47,780 bases of DNA from an uncultured Bacilli bacterium (lineage in GTDB: Bacteria > Bacillota_I > Bacilli_A > RF39 > UBA660), in contig CAKOXP010000012.1 in NCBI GenBank assembly GCA_934130175.1, positions 1-47,780 of the forward strand. The letters are read 5' to 3'. The notes below the pieces were generated by a model that was not told the DNA's origin, made no database searches, and worked only from the letters and a program-made list of their open reading frames with translations. Numbering within the stretch: position 1 is the stretch's first letter; every line of letters starts with the position of its first letter. Positions 24,523 through 33,269 of the stretch are shown one piece after another. A program made the translations under genes and the position numbers.

Positions 24523-25437
24523 ATGAAGTTTAAATTAAAAAAAAGATTAGGTATATTTTTATTAATTTTAGTAGTAGGCTTATGTACTTTTACATTAATG
24601 GATACGGGTGTAGTAGAAGCAGATAGTGGTTGGGATTCATCTTATGGTGGAGGTTCAAGTAGTTGGGGCTCATCAAGTTCAAGTAGTTGGGGCTCATCAA
24701 GTTCAAGTAGTTGGGGCTCATCTGACTATAGTAGTTGGGATTCATCTGGTTCAAGTTCTTCACATACTTATTCTGGCAGTTCAAGTGACTTAGACTCAAA
24801 TTTTTGGATGGCATTTGTTGGATTTACTGTGATGGTAATAACGGCCATGTTAATTAGTTTTCTAGTTGACACTCGAAAAAAAGGAAAGAAAGTATTTAAA
24901 TCAGATGGTGATGACGAAGAAAGTATTAGGTTATTAGTAAAAGAAGGAATAAATGTAGAAAAACTAAAAGATGAATTATATGATAAATTTGTGAAGGTTC
25001 AAGAAGGATGGATGAATTTTGATTATAACTTATTGAGTAGTTTATGTGGAGATGAATTGTATAATCAATATAAGACAGATTTAGAAACATTAAAATTAAC
25101 TAATGGTCAAAATATAATGAGTGACTTTAGAAAAAAATCAATTTATATAAGAAATACAGAAATAACAGAAACAACGGTTAAAGTTATAGTTGATTTAAAA
25201 GTGACATTCAAGGATTACGTAATTAATACAGAGACGAAAAAGCTAATTAAGGGAAGCAACAAAACCTTTATGAATAATGAATACTATTTAGTATTTGTTA
25301 AAGTGATTAATAATACAAAAAAATGTCCATCTTGTGGAGCTCCATTAAATAATCAAGCAAAATGTGAATATTGTGGTTGTGTTGTACCTAATAATAATGA
25401 TGATTTTGTTTTGGTTGATAAAAAAATATTAAGGTAA
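24523..25437 (+). CDS. Membrane protein with Ser/Trp repeats, Tim44-like domain and zinc ribbon
   Basis: It has 304 residues. A signal peptide (about 1-34, ending VEA) is followed by a low-complexity outer segment of SSWGSSSS repeats (about 36-90), one membrane helix (about 92-115) and a cytoplasmic part. That part (about 145-260) resembles the Tim44/NTF2-like fold seen in many bacterial membrane proteins: VKVQEGWMNFDYNLLSSLCGDELYNQY. It ends in a zinc ribbon with CPSCGAPL and CEYCGCVV. Function is unknown; the family often sits in envelope assembly contexts. The next gene is a soluble paralogue of the cytoplasmic half. RBS AAGGAGGGG is strong. Confidence 0.75.
   Translation: MKFKLKKRLGIFLLILVVGLCTFTLMDTGVVEADSGWDSSYGGGSSSWGSSSSSSWGSSSSSSWGSSDYSSWDSSGSSSSHTYSGSSSDLDSNFWMAFVGFTVMVITAMLISFLVDTRKKGKKVFKSDGDDEESIRLLVKEGINVEKLKDELYDKFVKVQEGWMNFDYNLLSSLCGDELYNQYKTDLETLKLTNGQNIMSDFRKKSIYIRNTEITETTVKVIVDLKVTFKDYVINTETKKLIKGSNKTFMNNEYYLVFVKVINNTKKCPSCGAPLNNQAKCEYCGCVVPNNNDDFVLVDKKILR
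24661..24720 (+). repeat. 24-base tandem repeat in the Ser/Trp segment
   Basis: Two perfect copies of a 24-base unit, then a third partial one, code for repeats of SWGSSSSS. The unit keeps the frame, so copy number can change without breaking the gene. Confidence 0.85.
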
Positions 25438-25464
25438 ATTAATAAAGAAGGATGAAATTATAAT

Positions 25465-25986
25465 ATGGAAAAAAATGTGATTAATCAGGAAGAATTAATT
25501 TCAAAAGTAAATAATATATTTGTAAAGTTATTATCATCAGTAATGTTGAATAATCTTGAAACCTTAAAACATTTTATTAGTGAAGATGTGTACAGTAGGT
25601 ATAATAATATAATACATGAAGATATAAATAATAATGTTAGACATATGTATGAACAATTAAATGTTTTTAAGTCAAATATTGTTGATTTTTATGAAGATGA
25701 TACTAATGTAGTAGTAATAGTAAATATAACAGCAAGATACTATGATTATTATGTTAATTTAAATACAGGAAAGTATATATCCGGAAATAAAAATACAAGA
25801 ATGGTGGTTGATTACCATATAGTGATGAAGAAGAAAAAAGATGTAAATGAATTAGAAAAAGTAAGAAGATGTCCGAATTGTGGTAATCCATTAGATGTAA
25901 ATAATAATGGCAAATGTCCATATTGCTATTCAATATTTAATCAGGAAGATTATGATTGGATATTAAGTGATATTTCAGCTAGTTAG
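25465..25986 (+). CDS. Soluble Tim44-like/zinc-ribbon paralogue
   Basis: A 173-residue protein without signal or membrane helix. It aligns with the cytoplasmic half of its upstream neighbour: a helical N-terminus, the NTF2-like strands (NIVDFYEDDTNVVVIVNITARYYDYYVNLNTGKYISGNKNT) and a C-terminal zinc ribbon (CPNCGNPL and CPYCYSIF). The matching order of domains points to local duplication with loss of the membrane part. The RBS AAGAAGGATGA is modest. The two may work together, one at the membrane and one free; the function is unknown. Confidence 0.72.
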   Translation: MEKNVINQEELISKVNNIFVKLLSSVMLNNLETLKHFISEDVYSRYNNIIHEDINNNVRHMYEQLNVFKSNIVDFYEDDTNVVVIVNITARYYDYYVNLNTGKYISGNKNTRMVVDYHIVMKKKKDVNELEKVRRCPNCGNPLDVNNNGKCPYCYSIFNQEDYDWILSDISAS

Positions 25987-25998
25987 TATTAAATACAT

Positions 25999-26100
25999 AT
26001 GAAAGAATTCTATAATTTAAAAGCAATAGATGACTCTCTTGTGTTTAGCAAAGAAAGATTAAAACTTTTTGAACAATTAAAAACTTTTGAATGCAAATAA
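25999..26100 (+). CDS. Very small open frame, possible gene remnant
   Basis: A 33-codon frame (MKEFYNLKAIDDSL...) without a visible RBS but directly before a good terminator. It may be the tail end of a lost gene. I do not claim it is expressed. Confidence 0.2.
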   Translation: MKEFYNLKAIDDSLVFSKERLKLFEQLKTFECK

Positions 26101-26117
26101 CATATTTTAAATAAGAA

Positions 26118-26149
26118 GATCTAATCTTAAATGATTAGGTCATTTTTTT
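26118..26149 (+). terminator. Terminator
   Basis: GATCTAATC at 26118-26126 pairs with GATTAGGTC at 26133-26141 (one G-U), followed by T7. Confidence 0.8.
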
Positions 26150-26368
26150 GTTTTATTTTTTAAGAGTATATCAAGGACCACAATATTTAAAATTATTATA
26201 GTAAAAATATGTATAAAATATTCAAAAGAATTTAAGAAATCACTCATTTTATGATAAAATATTTTTATGTTAAATATAAACTATGATTTGTAAATAGTAA
26301 GAATTGTGTTTAAATACTAATGACAAAGAATGAAGCTTTAAAGATTCAACAAAGAGGATGTGATTAGT

Positions 26369-27172
26369 TTGATAAAAATGATAGTTATGGATCTAGATGG
26401 AACTTTGTTAAATAATGAACGTAAAGTTTCAAAGAAAAGTAGAGATTATTTAAAGAAGTTAAAAGATATGGGGTATATTATTGTAGTAGCTTCAGGCAGA
26501 ATATATGAATCAATAAATTATGCAATTGATAATTTTGAGTGTGTAAATTATGTAATAACTGATACCGGTGCATCTTGTTATGATACTTGTGATGGACATA
26601 CTATTTTTAATAATCCAATAGAGTTAGACACAGTTAAAAAATTCCAAAATTTTTACAATGATAATTGCATATTTATTGATGTTTGTGATAAACATACAAT
26701 ATATAAATATTCAGATATAGATGAAAATTATTATTTCATAGATACTACAAAGGATTGGGATTATATTTTTAATAATTGTAAAGAAGTATCTCATATTTCA
26801 ATAAGTATGAAAACAAATGAGCAAGTAATGGAGTTATATAATAAGTTACAAGAGAAAGATATTTCTGAATTAGATATTAATATTATGCAAGATTCTTTTG
26901 ATGATAGAAAGTGGATTGAAATAATAAAAAAAGGTTGTACTAAATATAAAGCTATAGCAGACTTAGCAAATTATTTAAATATTAATAATGATGAAATCAT
27001 TGCTTTTGGCGATGGACTTAATGATATTGATATGTTAAAAAAATGTGGTACAGGTGTTGCATTAAGTAATGCTTTACCTATAGTTAAAGAAATTTCAAAC
27101 TTTGTAACTGTCTACGATCATAATCATGATGGAGTGACAGAGTTTTTAAAGGAGTATTTAAATGTTGAGTAG
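26369..27172 (+). CDS. Cof-type HAD phosphatase
   Basis: A second Cof-group phosphatase, 267 residues. Motif I VMDLDGTLL lies at about residue 6, ASGRI near 41, the cap domain at about 85-190, and motif IV FGDGLNDIDML near 215. I start at TTG 26369, which gives the usual family beginning (MIKMIVMDLDGTLL) and has GGATGTGA 6 bases upstream. The GTG at 26360 would put the RBS too close; the ATG at 26378 would cut the first strand. It overlaps the transporter by 11 bases, so the two are co-translated; a sugar-phosphate link is possible but not shown. Confidence 0.82.
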   Translation: MIKMIVMDLDGTLLNNERKVSKKSRDYLKKLKDMGYIIVVASGRIYESINYAIDNFECVNYVITDTGASCYDTCDGHTIFNNPIELDTVKKFQNFYNDNCIFIDVCDKHTIYKYSDIDENYYFIDTTKDWDYIFNNCKEVSHISISMKTNEQVMELYNKLQEKDISELDINIMQDSFDDRKWIEIIKKGCTKYKAIADLANYLNINNDEIIAFGDGLNDIDMLKKCGTGVALSNALPIVKEISNFVTVYDHNHDGVTEFLKEYLNVE

Positions 27173-28358
27173 AAATTATAAAGTTTTATTTTCAATGAGA
27201 TTATTAAAAGGTATACTAACTAATTTTGTAGATGTATTTTTAGTTTTATATTTTATTAATGTTTCTAACAATAATATATTACCACTTGGAATATATAAAT
27301 TAGTTGATATAACAACTATATGGTTAGTAATATTTTTATTAAGAAATTATTGTAAATCAAAAAATAGAGTTTGGTTAATGAGAATAGGTATTGTACTGTA
27401 TTTCATTTACTTTTTGGCTATTATATTGTTAAAAGAACAAGTTGTTAATTATATTTATTTAATAGGATTATTATATGGTTTAGAAGAAGGATTTTATTAT
27501 TCTGTATATAATACAATAGAATCTGATGGTATAGAAAATAAAGACAGAGAAAAATATTTAGGAACTTACAATGCTTGGAAAAACATTGTATCTATTATAT
27601 TTCCACTGTTTTTTGGAAGCTTAATAGAAAAATCAGGATTTATTAACACAATTATAGTTGTATTAATAATTGTTGCATTACAAATAATTTTATCAATAGT
27701 CCTAAAAGATAATAATATTCCTAAAGAAAGTAAAACTGATTTGAAAGAATTTAATGATGTTATAAAAGAACATCCAGAATTGAAAAGTATCATCCAAACT
27801 AATATTTGTTCAGGCCTAACTTACTCAGAAGGTGCTTTATCATATGTTATAACAATATACATAATTAAAGTTTTTTCTGAAAGTGTAAGTTTAGGTATAT
27901 TCACCTCAATATTTAGTGTTATTTCTATAATAATAGGATTTCTATTTGTAAAAGTAATTAAGCCTAAATACTATATAAAATTGTTATGTACAACATTACC
28001 AATTACAATAATATTACTATGTATCATGTTATTAAACTGTAACTTTATAACAGTAGTTTTGTATAATTTATTTCAAACTATTTCCAAACTATTATCTGAT
28101 TTAATTAGAGAAAGAAATATATTTAATTTTTCTAATATTGAAACAATTAAAAGAAAATATAAAGTAGAGTATTTTTTAACATTAGAGAAGTCTTTATTTA
28201 TAGGCAGAGTTATAAGTAATACTTTATTTATATTAATGGCATTTCTAGATGCAAACTTTATAATGGCTATATTTGTTATATTTGTAATACTTCAAGCAAT
28301 AAGTGTAGTTAAATTACAATATGATATGAATAGGTGCGGTGATATAGCTAATGCTTAG
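27162..28358 (+). CDS. MFS-type transporter
   Basis: An integral membrane protein of 398 residues with about 11-12 helices. It has the layout of the major facilitator family, and the segment YGLEEGFYYSVYNTIESDGI in helix 4 resembles the YQGE-type subgroup, in which the substrate is unknown. A short hydrophilic loop (about 185-205, KDNNIPKESKTDLKEFNDVI) splits the two halves. Translation is coupled to the HAD phosphatase by an 11-base overlap. No terminator is evident behind it. Confidence 0.72.
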   Translation: MLSRNYKVLFSMRLLKGILTNFVDVFLVLYFINVSNNNILPLGIYKLVDITTIWLVIFLLRNYCKSKNRVWLMRIGIVLYFIYFLAIILLKEQVVNYIYLIGLLYGLEEGFYYSVYNTIESDGIENKDREKYLGTYNAWKNIVSIIFPLFFGSLIEKSGFINTIIVVLIIVALQIILSIVLKDNNIPKESKTDLKEFNDVIKEHPELKSIIQTNICSGLTYSEGALSYVITIYIIKVFSESVSLGIFTSIFSVISIIIGFLFVKVIKPKYYIKLLCTTLPITIILLCIMLLNCNFITVVLYNLFQTISKLLSDLIRERNIFNFSNIETIKRKYKVEYFLTLEKSLFIGRVISNTLFILMAFLDANFIMAIFVIFVILQAISVVKLQYDMNRCGDIANA

Positions 28359-28463
28359 AAATAATTTTTTGAATTTATGTTGGTCTATACTATCAAAATA
28401 TTGATTTACTATCATTCTTACTCGTGATATAATATCTTCGTAAAAACTTATAGGAGAAAGATT

Positions 28464-29162
28464 ATGAATCAAGAAAAATTTGGTAAATTTATAAAAGAAG
28501 TTCGTAAGAAAAATAATTTAACTCAAAAAGAGTTTGCCGATAAATATAACGTTACATATCAAGCTGTTAGTAAATGGGAAAATGGTAAAAATCTCCCTGA
28601 TATTTCTTTAATGATGCAAATTAGTAAAGACTTTGGAATGACACTTGATGAAATATATGATGGTAAATATAACGATTCTAAGAAAAAGCAATTTATAATT
28701 TTACTGGTGGTTTTAGGAATAATCTTAACTTTAGCTATTTTCTTTACTATTTTTTCTCATGATGATGATTTTAAATTTAAAACTCTATCTTCTACTTGTA
28801 AAGATTTTAATATATCTGGAAACATTGCTTATAATGATAAGAAATCAGCAATTTACATATCTAATATTGAATACTGTGGTGGTAATGATAAATTTGAATA
28901 TAAAAAAATAGAGTGTGTGTTATTTGAAAAATATCATGACATAGATAGAAAGATTAAATCTTATAGTTATGCTAGTAAATCTGGAATAAAATTAGAAGAT
29001 TATCTAAAAAATTTGACTTTGACAATAGATAATTTTTCTAAAACTTGTAAAAATTATAAAGATGGTAGTTTGTATCTATCTATAAACGCAACTACTAAAG
29101 ATAATAAAACTATTACTTATCAAATACCTTTAAAACTAGAATCAGAATGTAATTTCAAATAA
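28464..29162 (+). CDS. XRE-family HTH protein with one membrane helix
   Basis: It has 232 residues. The N-terminus (about 5-60) is a clear Cro/C1-type HTH: NLTQKEFADKYNVTYQAVSKWENGKNLPDISL. One membrane helix follows (about 73-94, FIILLVVLGIILTLAIFFTIF), then an external domain with four Cys (about residues 112-230) that may form disulfides. This looks like a one-component sensor, with the outer part sensing and the inner part binding DNA. The target is unknown; the next gene, the arylsulfotransferase, is a candidate but a terminator lies between. RBS AGGAGA is good. Confidence 0.8.
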   Translation: MNQEKFGKFIKEVRKKNNLTQKEFADKYNVTYQAVSKWENGKNLPDISLMMQISKDFGMTLDEIYDGKYNDSKKKQFIILLVVLGIILTLAIFFTIFSHDDDFKFKTLSSTCKDFNISGNIAYNDKKSAIYISNIEYCGGNDKFEYKKIECVLFEKYHDIDRKIKSYSYASKSGIKLEDYLKNLTLTIDNFSKTCKNYKDGSLYLSINATTKDNKTITYQIPLKLESECNFK

Positions 29163-29171
29163 TATAAAATC

Positions 29172-29196
29172 AACTCAACTAATTGTTGAGTTTTTT
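29172..29196 (+). terminator. Terminator
   Basis: AACTCAAC at 29172-29179 pairs with GTTGAGTT at 29185-29192, then T residues. Confidence 0.8.
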
Positions 29197-29264
29197 CAAC
29201 TTCTTCGTTATTTAATATTTTCTTACTTATATAGTAAAATGAAAATATCAAGGAGCTGATAAGA

Positions 29265-31235
29265 ATGAAAAAAATTACAAAAAGACATTTATTAATAGGA
29301 TTATTATTAATTACTGGAATGATTCTGGGAGTAACTTTTATGAAAACTAATTCTAAAAATATAAATACTAAAAGTGTAAGTATAACAACTAGTTTAATAA
29401 AGGAACAGATAAAAAAAGAATCAAAATTTAAGATAAATGGTTTTACAATTAATAAGCCCAATATCATTGTTGATCCTTATGGAAATTCACCATTAACTGC
29501 TTTAGTTATATTTAAAACAAAAACTAAAGTTAGTCCTAAAGTAACAATTGTAGGTAAGGACAAATTAACTACCTATACTCATACGTTTAGCGAAGATACT
29601 AATCATTATCTTCCTATCTATGGTCTTTATGCAGAAACTGATAATAAAGTTATTATTGAATATAAAGAAAATAATAAAAAAGTAAAGAAGATAATTTCTA
29701 TTAAGACATCTAAATTGCCTAGTGATATGATTCTTCCTGAAGAAATAAATAAGGATGAAGCAAATCTTACAAACGATTTATATTTTTATACACCATCAAG
29801 TACAGGTTATACTACTGCGTATGATGTTAATGGGGATGTACGTTGGTATTTAAAAAAATCAGCTATTTGGAAGATAGATAAGCTAAAAAATGGTCATTTA
29901 TTATTAAGTACAGAACGATTAGTTAATAGTCCTTATTATATGACAGGATTATATGAAATGGATTTACTAGGAAAAGTTTATACTGAATATAGTTTACCCG
30001 GTGGTTATCATCATGATTATTATGAAATGGATAATGGAAATTTATTAATAGCTTCTGATGATTTTAATAACAGTTATGGTACCGTAGAAGATTATATTGT
30101 TGAACTCGATAGAAAAACAGGTAAAATTGTTAAACATTTTGATTTAAAAGATATTTTAGAAATCAATGATGGTAAGAGTGAAAATTGGTCTAGTTATGAT
30201 TGGTTCCATAACAATTCTGTTTGGTATGACAAAAAGACTAACTCAATAACATTATCAGGAAGACATCAAGATGCAGTTATAAATATAGATTATAAAACAG
30301 GAAGTTTAAACTGGATTATTGGAGATTCTACTAAATGGAGTAGTAAATATAAAAAGTATTTCTTCAAACCAATTGGAAAAGATTTCGAATGGCAGTGGAG
30401 TCAACATGCCGCAATGATAACTCCTGAAGGATATGTATTTCTTTTTGATAATGGAAATAATAAATCTAAAGATAAAGATAATTATGTAAAAGCAGAAAAT
30501 TCTTACTCAAGAGGAGTTATGTACAAAATTGATACTAAAAAAATGACAATAAAGCAGATTTATGAATATGGAAAAGAACGTGGTAGTAGTTTTTATTCTC
30601 CATATATATCAGATGTTGATTATCTTGCTAAAGACCATTATATAGTTCATTCTGGTGGAATTGTTTACGTAGATGGAGTAAATTCTAATCAACCAGCAGG
30701 TTTTAGTAAGAATACTACTTTAGTATCAGATACAGTAGAGTTAATAAATAATAAAGTTGTCTTTGAATTAAAACTTCCTACAAATGCTTATCGCGTTGAA
30801 AAGATGAGTTTATATAGCAAAGATGAAAAATTAAAATTAGGTAAGGCTAGGAGATTTGGAACTCTTGGAAAAACCGATGTTGAAAAAACAGTAAGGGTCT
30901 TTAAATTAAACTCTAAAAAAATAGATGAAAATTATAAAAAACATAATATTTCAATTACAAAAGAAGTAGATAGACTTGTTGTAAAGGGAAAATTTAAAAG
31001 AGAAAATAAAGTAAATATAGTTTTGTATAAAAATATGAAATCAAAGTATTATAATGTTAAAGTAAGTAAAAAGCCATATACTGCTTTATGTGTTGATTTA
31101 TTTACTGAAGAAGAAAATGAACAAGGAATAGATGTTACTAAGTATATTAATAAAGATGGTTTAAGTGGTAAATATTCCATTTATATCGAGTTAGATAATA
31201 TTTTATATAATACGGAAAGGTATGTGGAGTTTTAA
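29265..31235 (+). CDS. Arylsulfotransferase (ASST family), membrane-anchored
   Basis: It has 656 residues and starts with a signal anchor (about 8-27). Next come a beta-sandwich-like region (about 60-150) and a beta-propeller ASST domain (about 165-480). The family's active-site residues are readable: His in GGYHHDYYEM near 250, His in DWFHNNSV near 315, Arg in SGRHQD near 333 and His in WQWSQHAAMI near 379. These enzymes move sulfate from one phenol to another without PAPS. Only one Cys is present (near 612), so no internal disulfide forms, unlike the enteric AssT. The next gene starts right after the stop. Confidence 0.85.
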   Translation: MKKITKRHLLIGLLLITGMILGVTFMKTNSKNINTKSVSITTSLIKEQIKKESKFKINGFTINKPNIIVDPYGNSPLTALVIFKTKTKVSPKVTIVGKDKLTTYTHTFSEDTNHYLPIYGLYAETDNKVIIEYKENNKKVKKIISIKTSKLPSDMILPEEINKDEANLTNDLYFYTPSSTGYTTAYDVNGDVRWYLKKSAIWKIDKLKNGHLLLSTERLVNSPYYMTGLYEMDLLGKVYTEYSLPGGYHHDYYEMDNGNLLIASDDFNNSYGTVEDYIVELDRKTGKIVKHFDLKDILEINDGKSENWSSYDWFHNNSVWYDKKTNSITLSGRHQDAVINIDYKTGSLNWIIGDSTKWSSKYKKYFFKPIGKDFEWQWSQHAAMITPEGYVFLFDNGNNKSKDKDNYVKAENSYSRGVMYKIDTKKMTIKQIYEYGKERGSSFYSPYISDVDYLAKDHYIVHSGGIVYVDGVNSNQPAGFSKNTTLVSDTVELINNKVVFELKLPTNAYRVEKMSLYSKDEKLKLGKARRFGTLGKTDVEKTVRVFKLNSKKIDENYKKHNISITKEVDRLVVKGKFKRENKVNIVLYKNMKSKYYNVKVSKKPYTALCVDLFTEEENEQGIDVTKYINKDGLSGKYSIYIELDNILYNTERYVEF

Positions 31236-31718
31236 ATGAAGAAGTTTATAGTAATTATAGTTATACTTTTAACTGGTTTATCAATGGGAATAATAACTTT
31301 ATCAAGTCAAAAAAATAATCAAGAAAATACTAATTCTAAAAATATTAGTTATGAATCAAAAATTACTGATATTAAGTTTAATGATAAAGTAAATATTTAT
31401 CTCTTTTACGGAAAAGGTTGTCCTCATTGTGAAGCATTATTTACTTACCTTGAAAGTATTAAATCTAAATATTCTAAATATTATAATCTGTATGCTTTTG
31501 AGGTTTGGTACAATGAAGATAATGGTAAAATAATGGATTATTTCTTAGAAAAATTTGATAAAAAAGTATCATCAAGATCTGTACCATTTCTAATTATCGG
31601 TGATGAAGCATTTGAAGGTTATAGTAGTAGTATGAATCAAAAAATTATTGATACAATAGAAGAAAAATATAAAAATAGGGATAATATCAAAGATTTCAGT
31701 GATGTTTTAAATATTTAA
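31236..31718 (+). CDS. Secreted thioredoxin-like protein, CPHC motif
   Basis: A 160-residue protein with an N-terminal signal anchor (about 3-24) and a thioredoxin fold. The redox pair is Cys62 and Cys65 in YGKGCPHCEALF, followed by the cis-Pro in SRSVPFLIIGD near 127. It starts the base after the arylsulfotransferase stop, which recalls the enteric assT-dsbL-dsbI operon. Here no DsbI partner is seen and the transferase has no cysteine pair to oxidise, so its real substrate must be another protein, or it may be reducing rather than oxidising. A terminator follows. Confidence 0.82.
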   Translation: MKKFIVIIVILLTGLSMGIITLSSQKNNQENTNSKNISYESKITDIKFNDKVNIYLFYGKGCPHCEALFTYLESIKSKYSKYYNLYAFEVWYNEDNGKIMDYFLEKFDKKVSSRSVPFLIIGDEAFEGYSSSMNQKIIDTIEEKYKNRDNIKDFSDVLNI

Positions 31719-31722
31719 GAAT

Positions 31723-31750
31723 CTGATAAATTAATTTATCAGTTTTTTTT
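31723..31750 (+). terminator. Terminator after the Trx-like gene
   Basis: CTGATAAA at 31723-31730 pairs with TTTATCAG at 31735-31742, then T8. Confidence 0.85.
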
Positions 31751-31820
31751 ATAAAAATATTAAGAATAATTTAATTCTAATTAAACAGGCTATACATAAA
31801 CTATATTGGAAGGGTAACAT

Positions 31821-32843
31821 ATGAATAATAAGCATGATTGCTCTTGTAATGATAGTTATGAAGAAACTAAAAAATTAATAGGAGAGGCTAGTAAGAATAT
31901 AAGGTTTTGTTATGCTAAAGGTCCAACAGGTCCAACAGGACCTCAAGGTGAAGCTGGTATTCAAGGATTAAGAGGCGAAATAGGTCCAACGGGACCTAGA
32001 GGAGAAGACGGTGGTGCAACAATTGAAGTTGGTATAACTGAAACGGTGGATGCTGATACCGAAGCTTTAGTTACAAATGTTGGAACTAATAAAGATGTAG
32101 TATTAAATTTTAAAATACCTAGAGGTAGTCCTGGAGTAGAGGGAAAAATTGGTCCTACTGGTCCAGAGGGTCCAAGAGGATTACCAGGAGAAATTGGAAT
32201 AAGTCAAGTAATCACTATTGATGGTACTGAAACGCTGGAGCCTGGTGAAGAAGCTGAAGTTCAAGATGATTTTGATGGAAATATTCATCATCTTACCTTT
32301 TATATACCAAAAGGAGAAAAAGGTGATACTGGTCCAATAGGTCCTCAAGGAGATAAGTGAGAACAAGGTGAAAAAGGAGAAACTGGTCCAGTTGGACCAC
32401 AAGGTCCTGCAGGTCAAGTCTATGGATTAGAAGCATATGGTTATAGATTTGCTCATAGTAATCAAAGATTTAATGTAGTTGCAGGTATGGAAACGATTAT
32501 TCCTCTTGAAGAAACTGGTGCAGCTATATTTACAGATTATGATAATTCTTACACAATAGAAATAAGAAAACAGGGAATATATCAAATTAATTATTTCTTA
32601 AATATATCTACATCTGTTGATACAAATTATGTGGTTAGTGTAAAAGCATCAGGTATAACAGTTGCTGGAAGTGACATAAAAGGAGAAGCTAAGGCTAATT
32701 CTATTACTAATGTAGTTGGTTCTACTCTATATCCACTAAAAGAAGATGATGAAGTGACACTTGTTATAACAGCAGAAAATGCAACAGAATTGATTTTTGA
32801 TGGAACTACTACTGCAAGTTTGGCCGTTATAAAAATAGATTAA
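31821..32843 (+). pseudogene. Collagen-like surface protein (BclA type) interrupted by an in-frame TGA
   Basis: One frame of 340 codons, broken by TGA at 32358-32360 (codon 180). Before it are a Cys-containing head (about 1-33), GPTGPTGPQGEAG-type Gly-X-Y repeats, a beta spacer (IEVGITETVDADTEALVTNV), repeats, a second spacer and repeats. After it the frame goes straight on with GEKGETGPVGPQGPAG and a C-terminal trimer domain like BclA/C1q (about 205-340). The TGA stands exactly where the repeat demands Gly, so GGA to TGA is the simple explanation. Without readthrough the product would lose its trimer domain. CATAAACTA at 31795 resembles a sigma-K -10 box. RBS is GGAAGGG. Confidence 0.82.
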
Positions 32844-32854
32844 TAAAAAATTAA

Positions 32855-32875
32855 AGAGGCAAGGTGCCTCTTTTT
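32855..32875 (+). terminator. Terminator after the collagen-like gene
   Basis: AGAGGCA at 32855-32861 pairs with TGCCTCT at 32865-32871, then T residues. Confidence 0.85.
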
Positions 32876-32916
32876 GTATGTAAAAATATAGGCGATTATA
32901 AAAAATAAAAAAGCAG

Positions 32917-32946
32917 TTGACAGAGATACCCCCTACCCCCTATAAT
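32917..32946 (+). promoter_or_regulatory. Copper operon promoter with CsoR-type operator
   Basis: TTGACA at 32917-32922 and TATAAT at 32941-32946 are 18 bases apart. The spacer carries ATACCCCCTACCCCC, a C-tract much richer than its surroundings and of the kind bound by CsoR. It would block the polymerase until copper binds CsoR. Confidence 0.75.
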
Positions 32947-32962
32947 GATTGTGGGTGATAAA

Positions 32963-33268
32963 ATGACAAAAACAAAAAAGTGTGAAAATTGTATACGTTC
33001 AAAACATAGAACAGAAGAAGAAAAGAAAGATTTAACAAGAAGACTAAAAATAATATCAGGTCAAGTAAATGGTATTTTACAGATGATTGAAAATGATCGT
33101 TATTGTGATGATGTCTTACTTCAAATAGCTTCTGCTACTAACGCTTTAAAAAGTTTAGGGGGAGAAGTTTTAAAAAGCCACATGAAATCATGTATGGTTG
33201 AAGATATCGATAAAGGAAATCTTGATGTAATAGATGATGTTTTTAACTTATTTGGAAAACTAAAATAA
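32963..33268 (+). CDS. csoR: Copper-sensing repressor CsoR
   Basis: DUF156-family metal repressor of 101 residues, all helical. The copper ligands have the exact family spacing: Cys48 (ENDRYCDDV), His73 and Cys77 (KSHMKSC). The DNA-facing helices are LTRRLKIISGQVNGILQMI. I start at the ATG at 32963; an in-frame ATG at 32945 lies inside the -10 box and cannot be used. GGGTGAT sits a few bases upstream and the leader is only about 10 bases. It is the first gene of csoR-(HMA-SafE)-copA-copZ-DUF2318 and regulates it. Confidence 0.92.
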   Translation: MTKTKKCENCIRSKHRTEEEKKDLTRRLKIISGQVNGILQMIENDRYCDDVLLQIASATNALKSLGGEVLKSHMKSCMVEDIDKGNLDVIDDVFNLFGKLK

Positions 33269-33269
33269 A

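Noticed and set aside
24590..24814. A repetitive minus-strand frame in the Ser/Trp region
   Set aside because: It is the mirror of the 24-base repeat in the real gene and has no coding signal of its own.
29120..29467. A 115-codon minus-strand frame across the terminator before the arylsulfotransferase
   Set aside because: It lies antisense to the sulfotransferase start and the end of the HTH gene. No RBS or family match.
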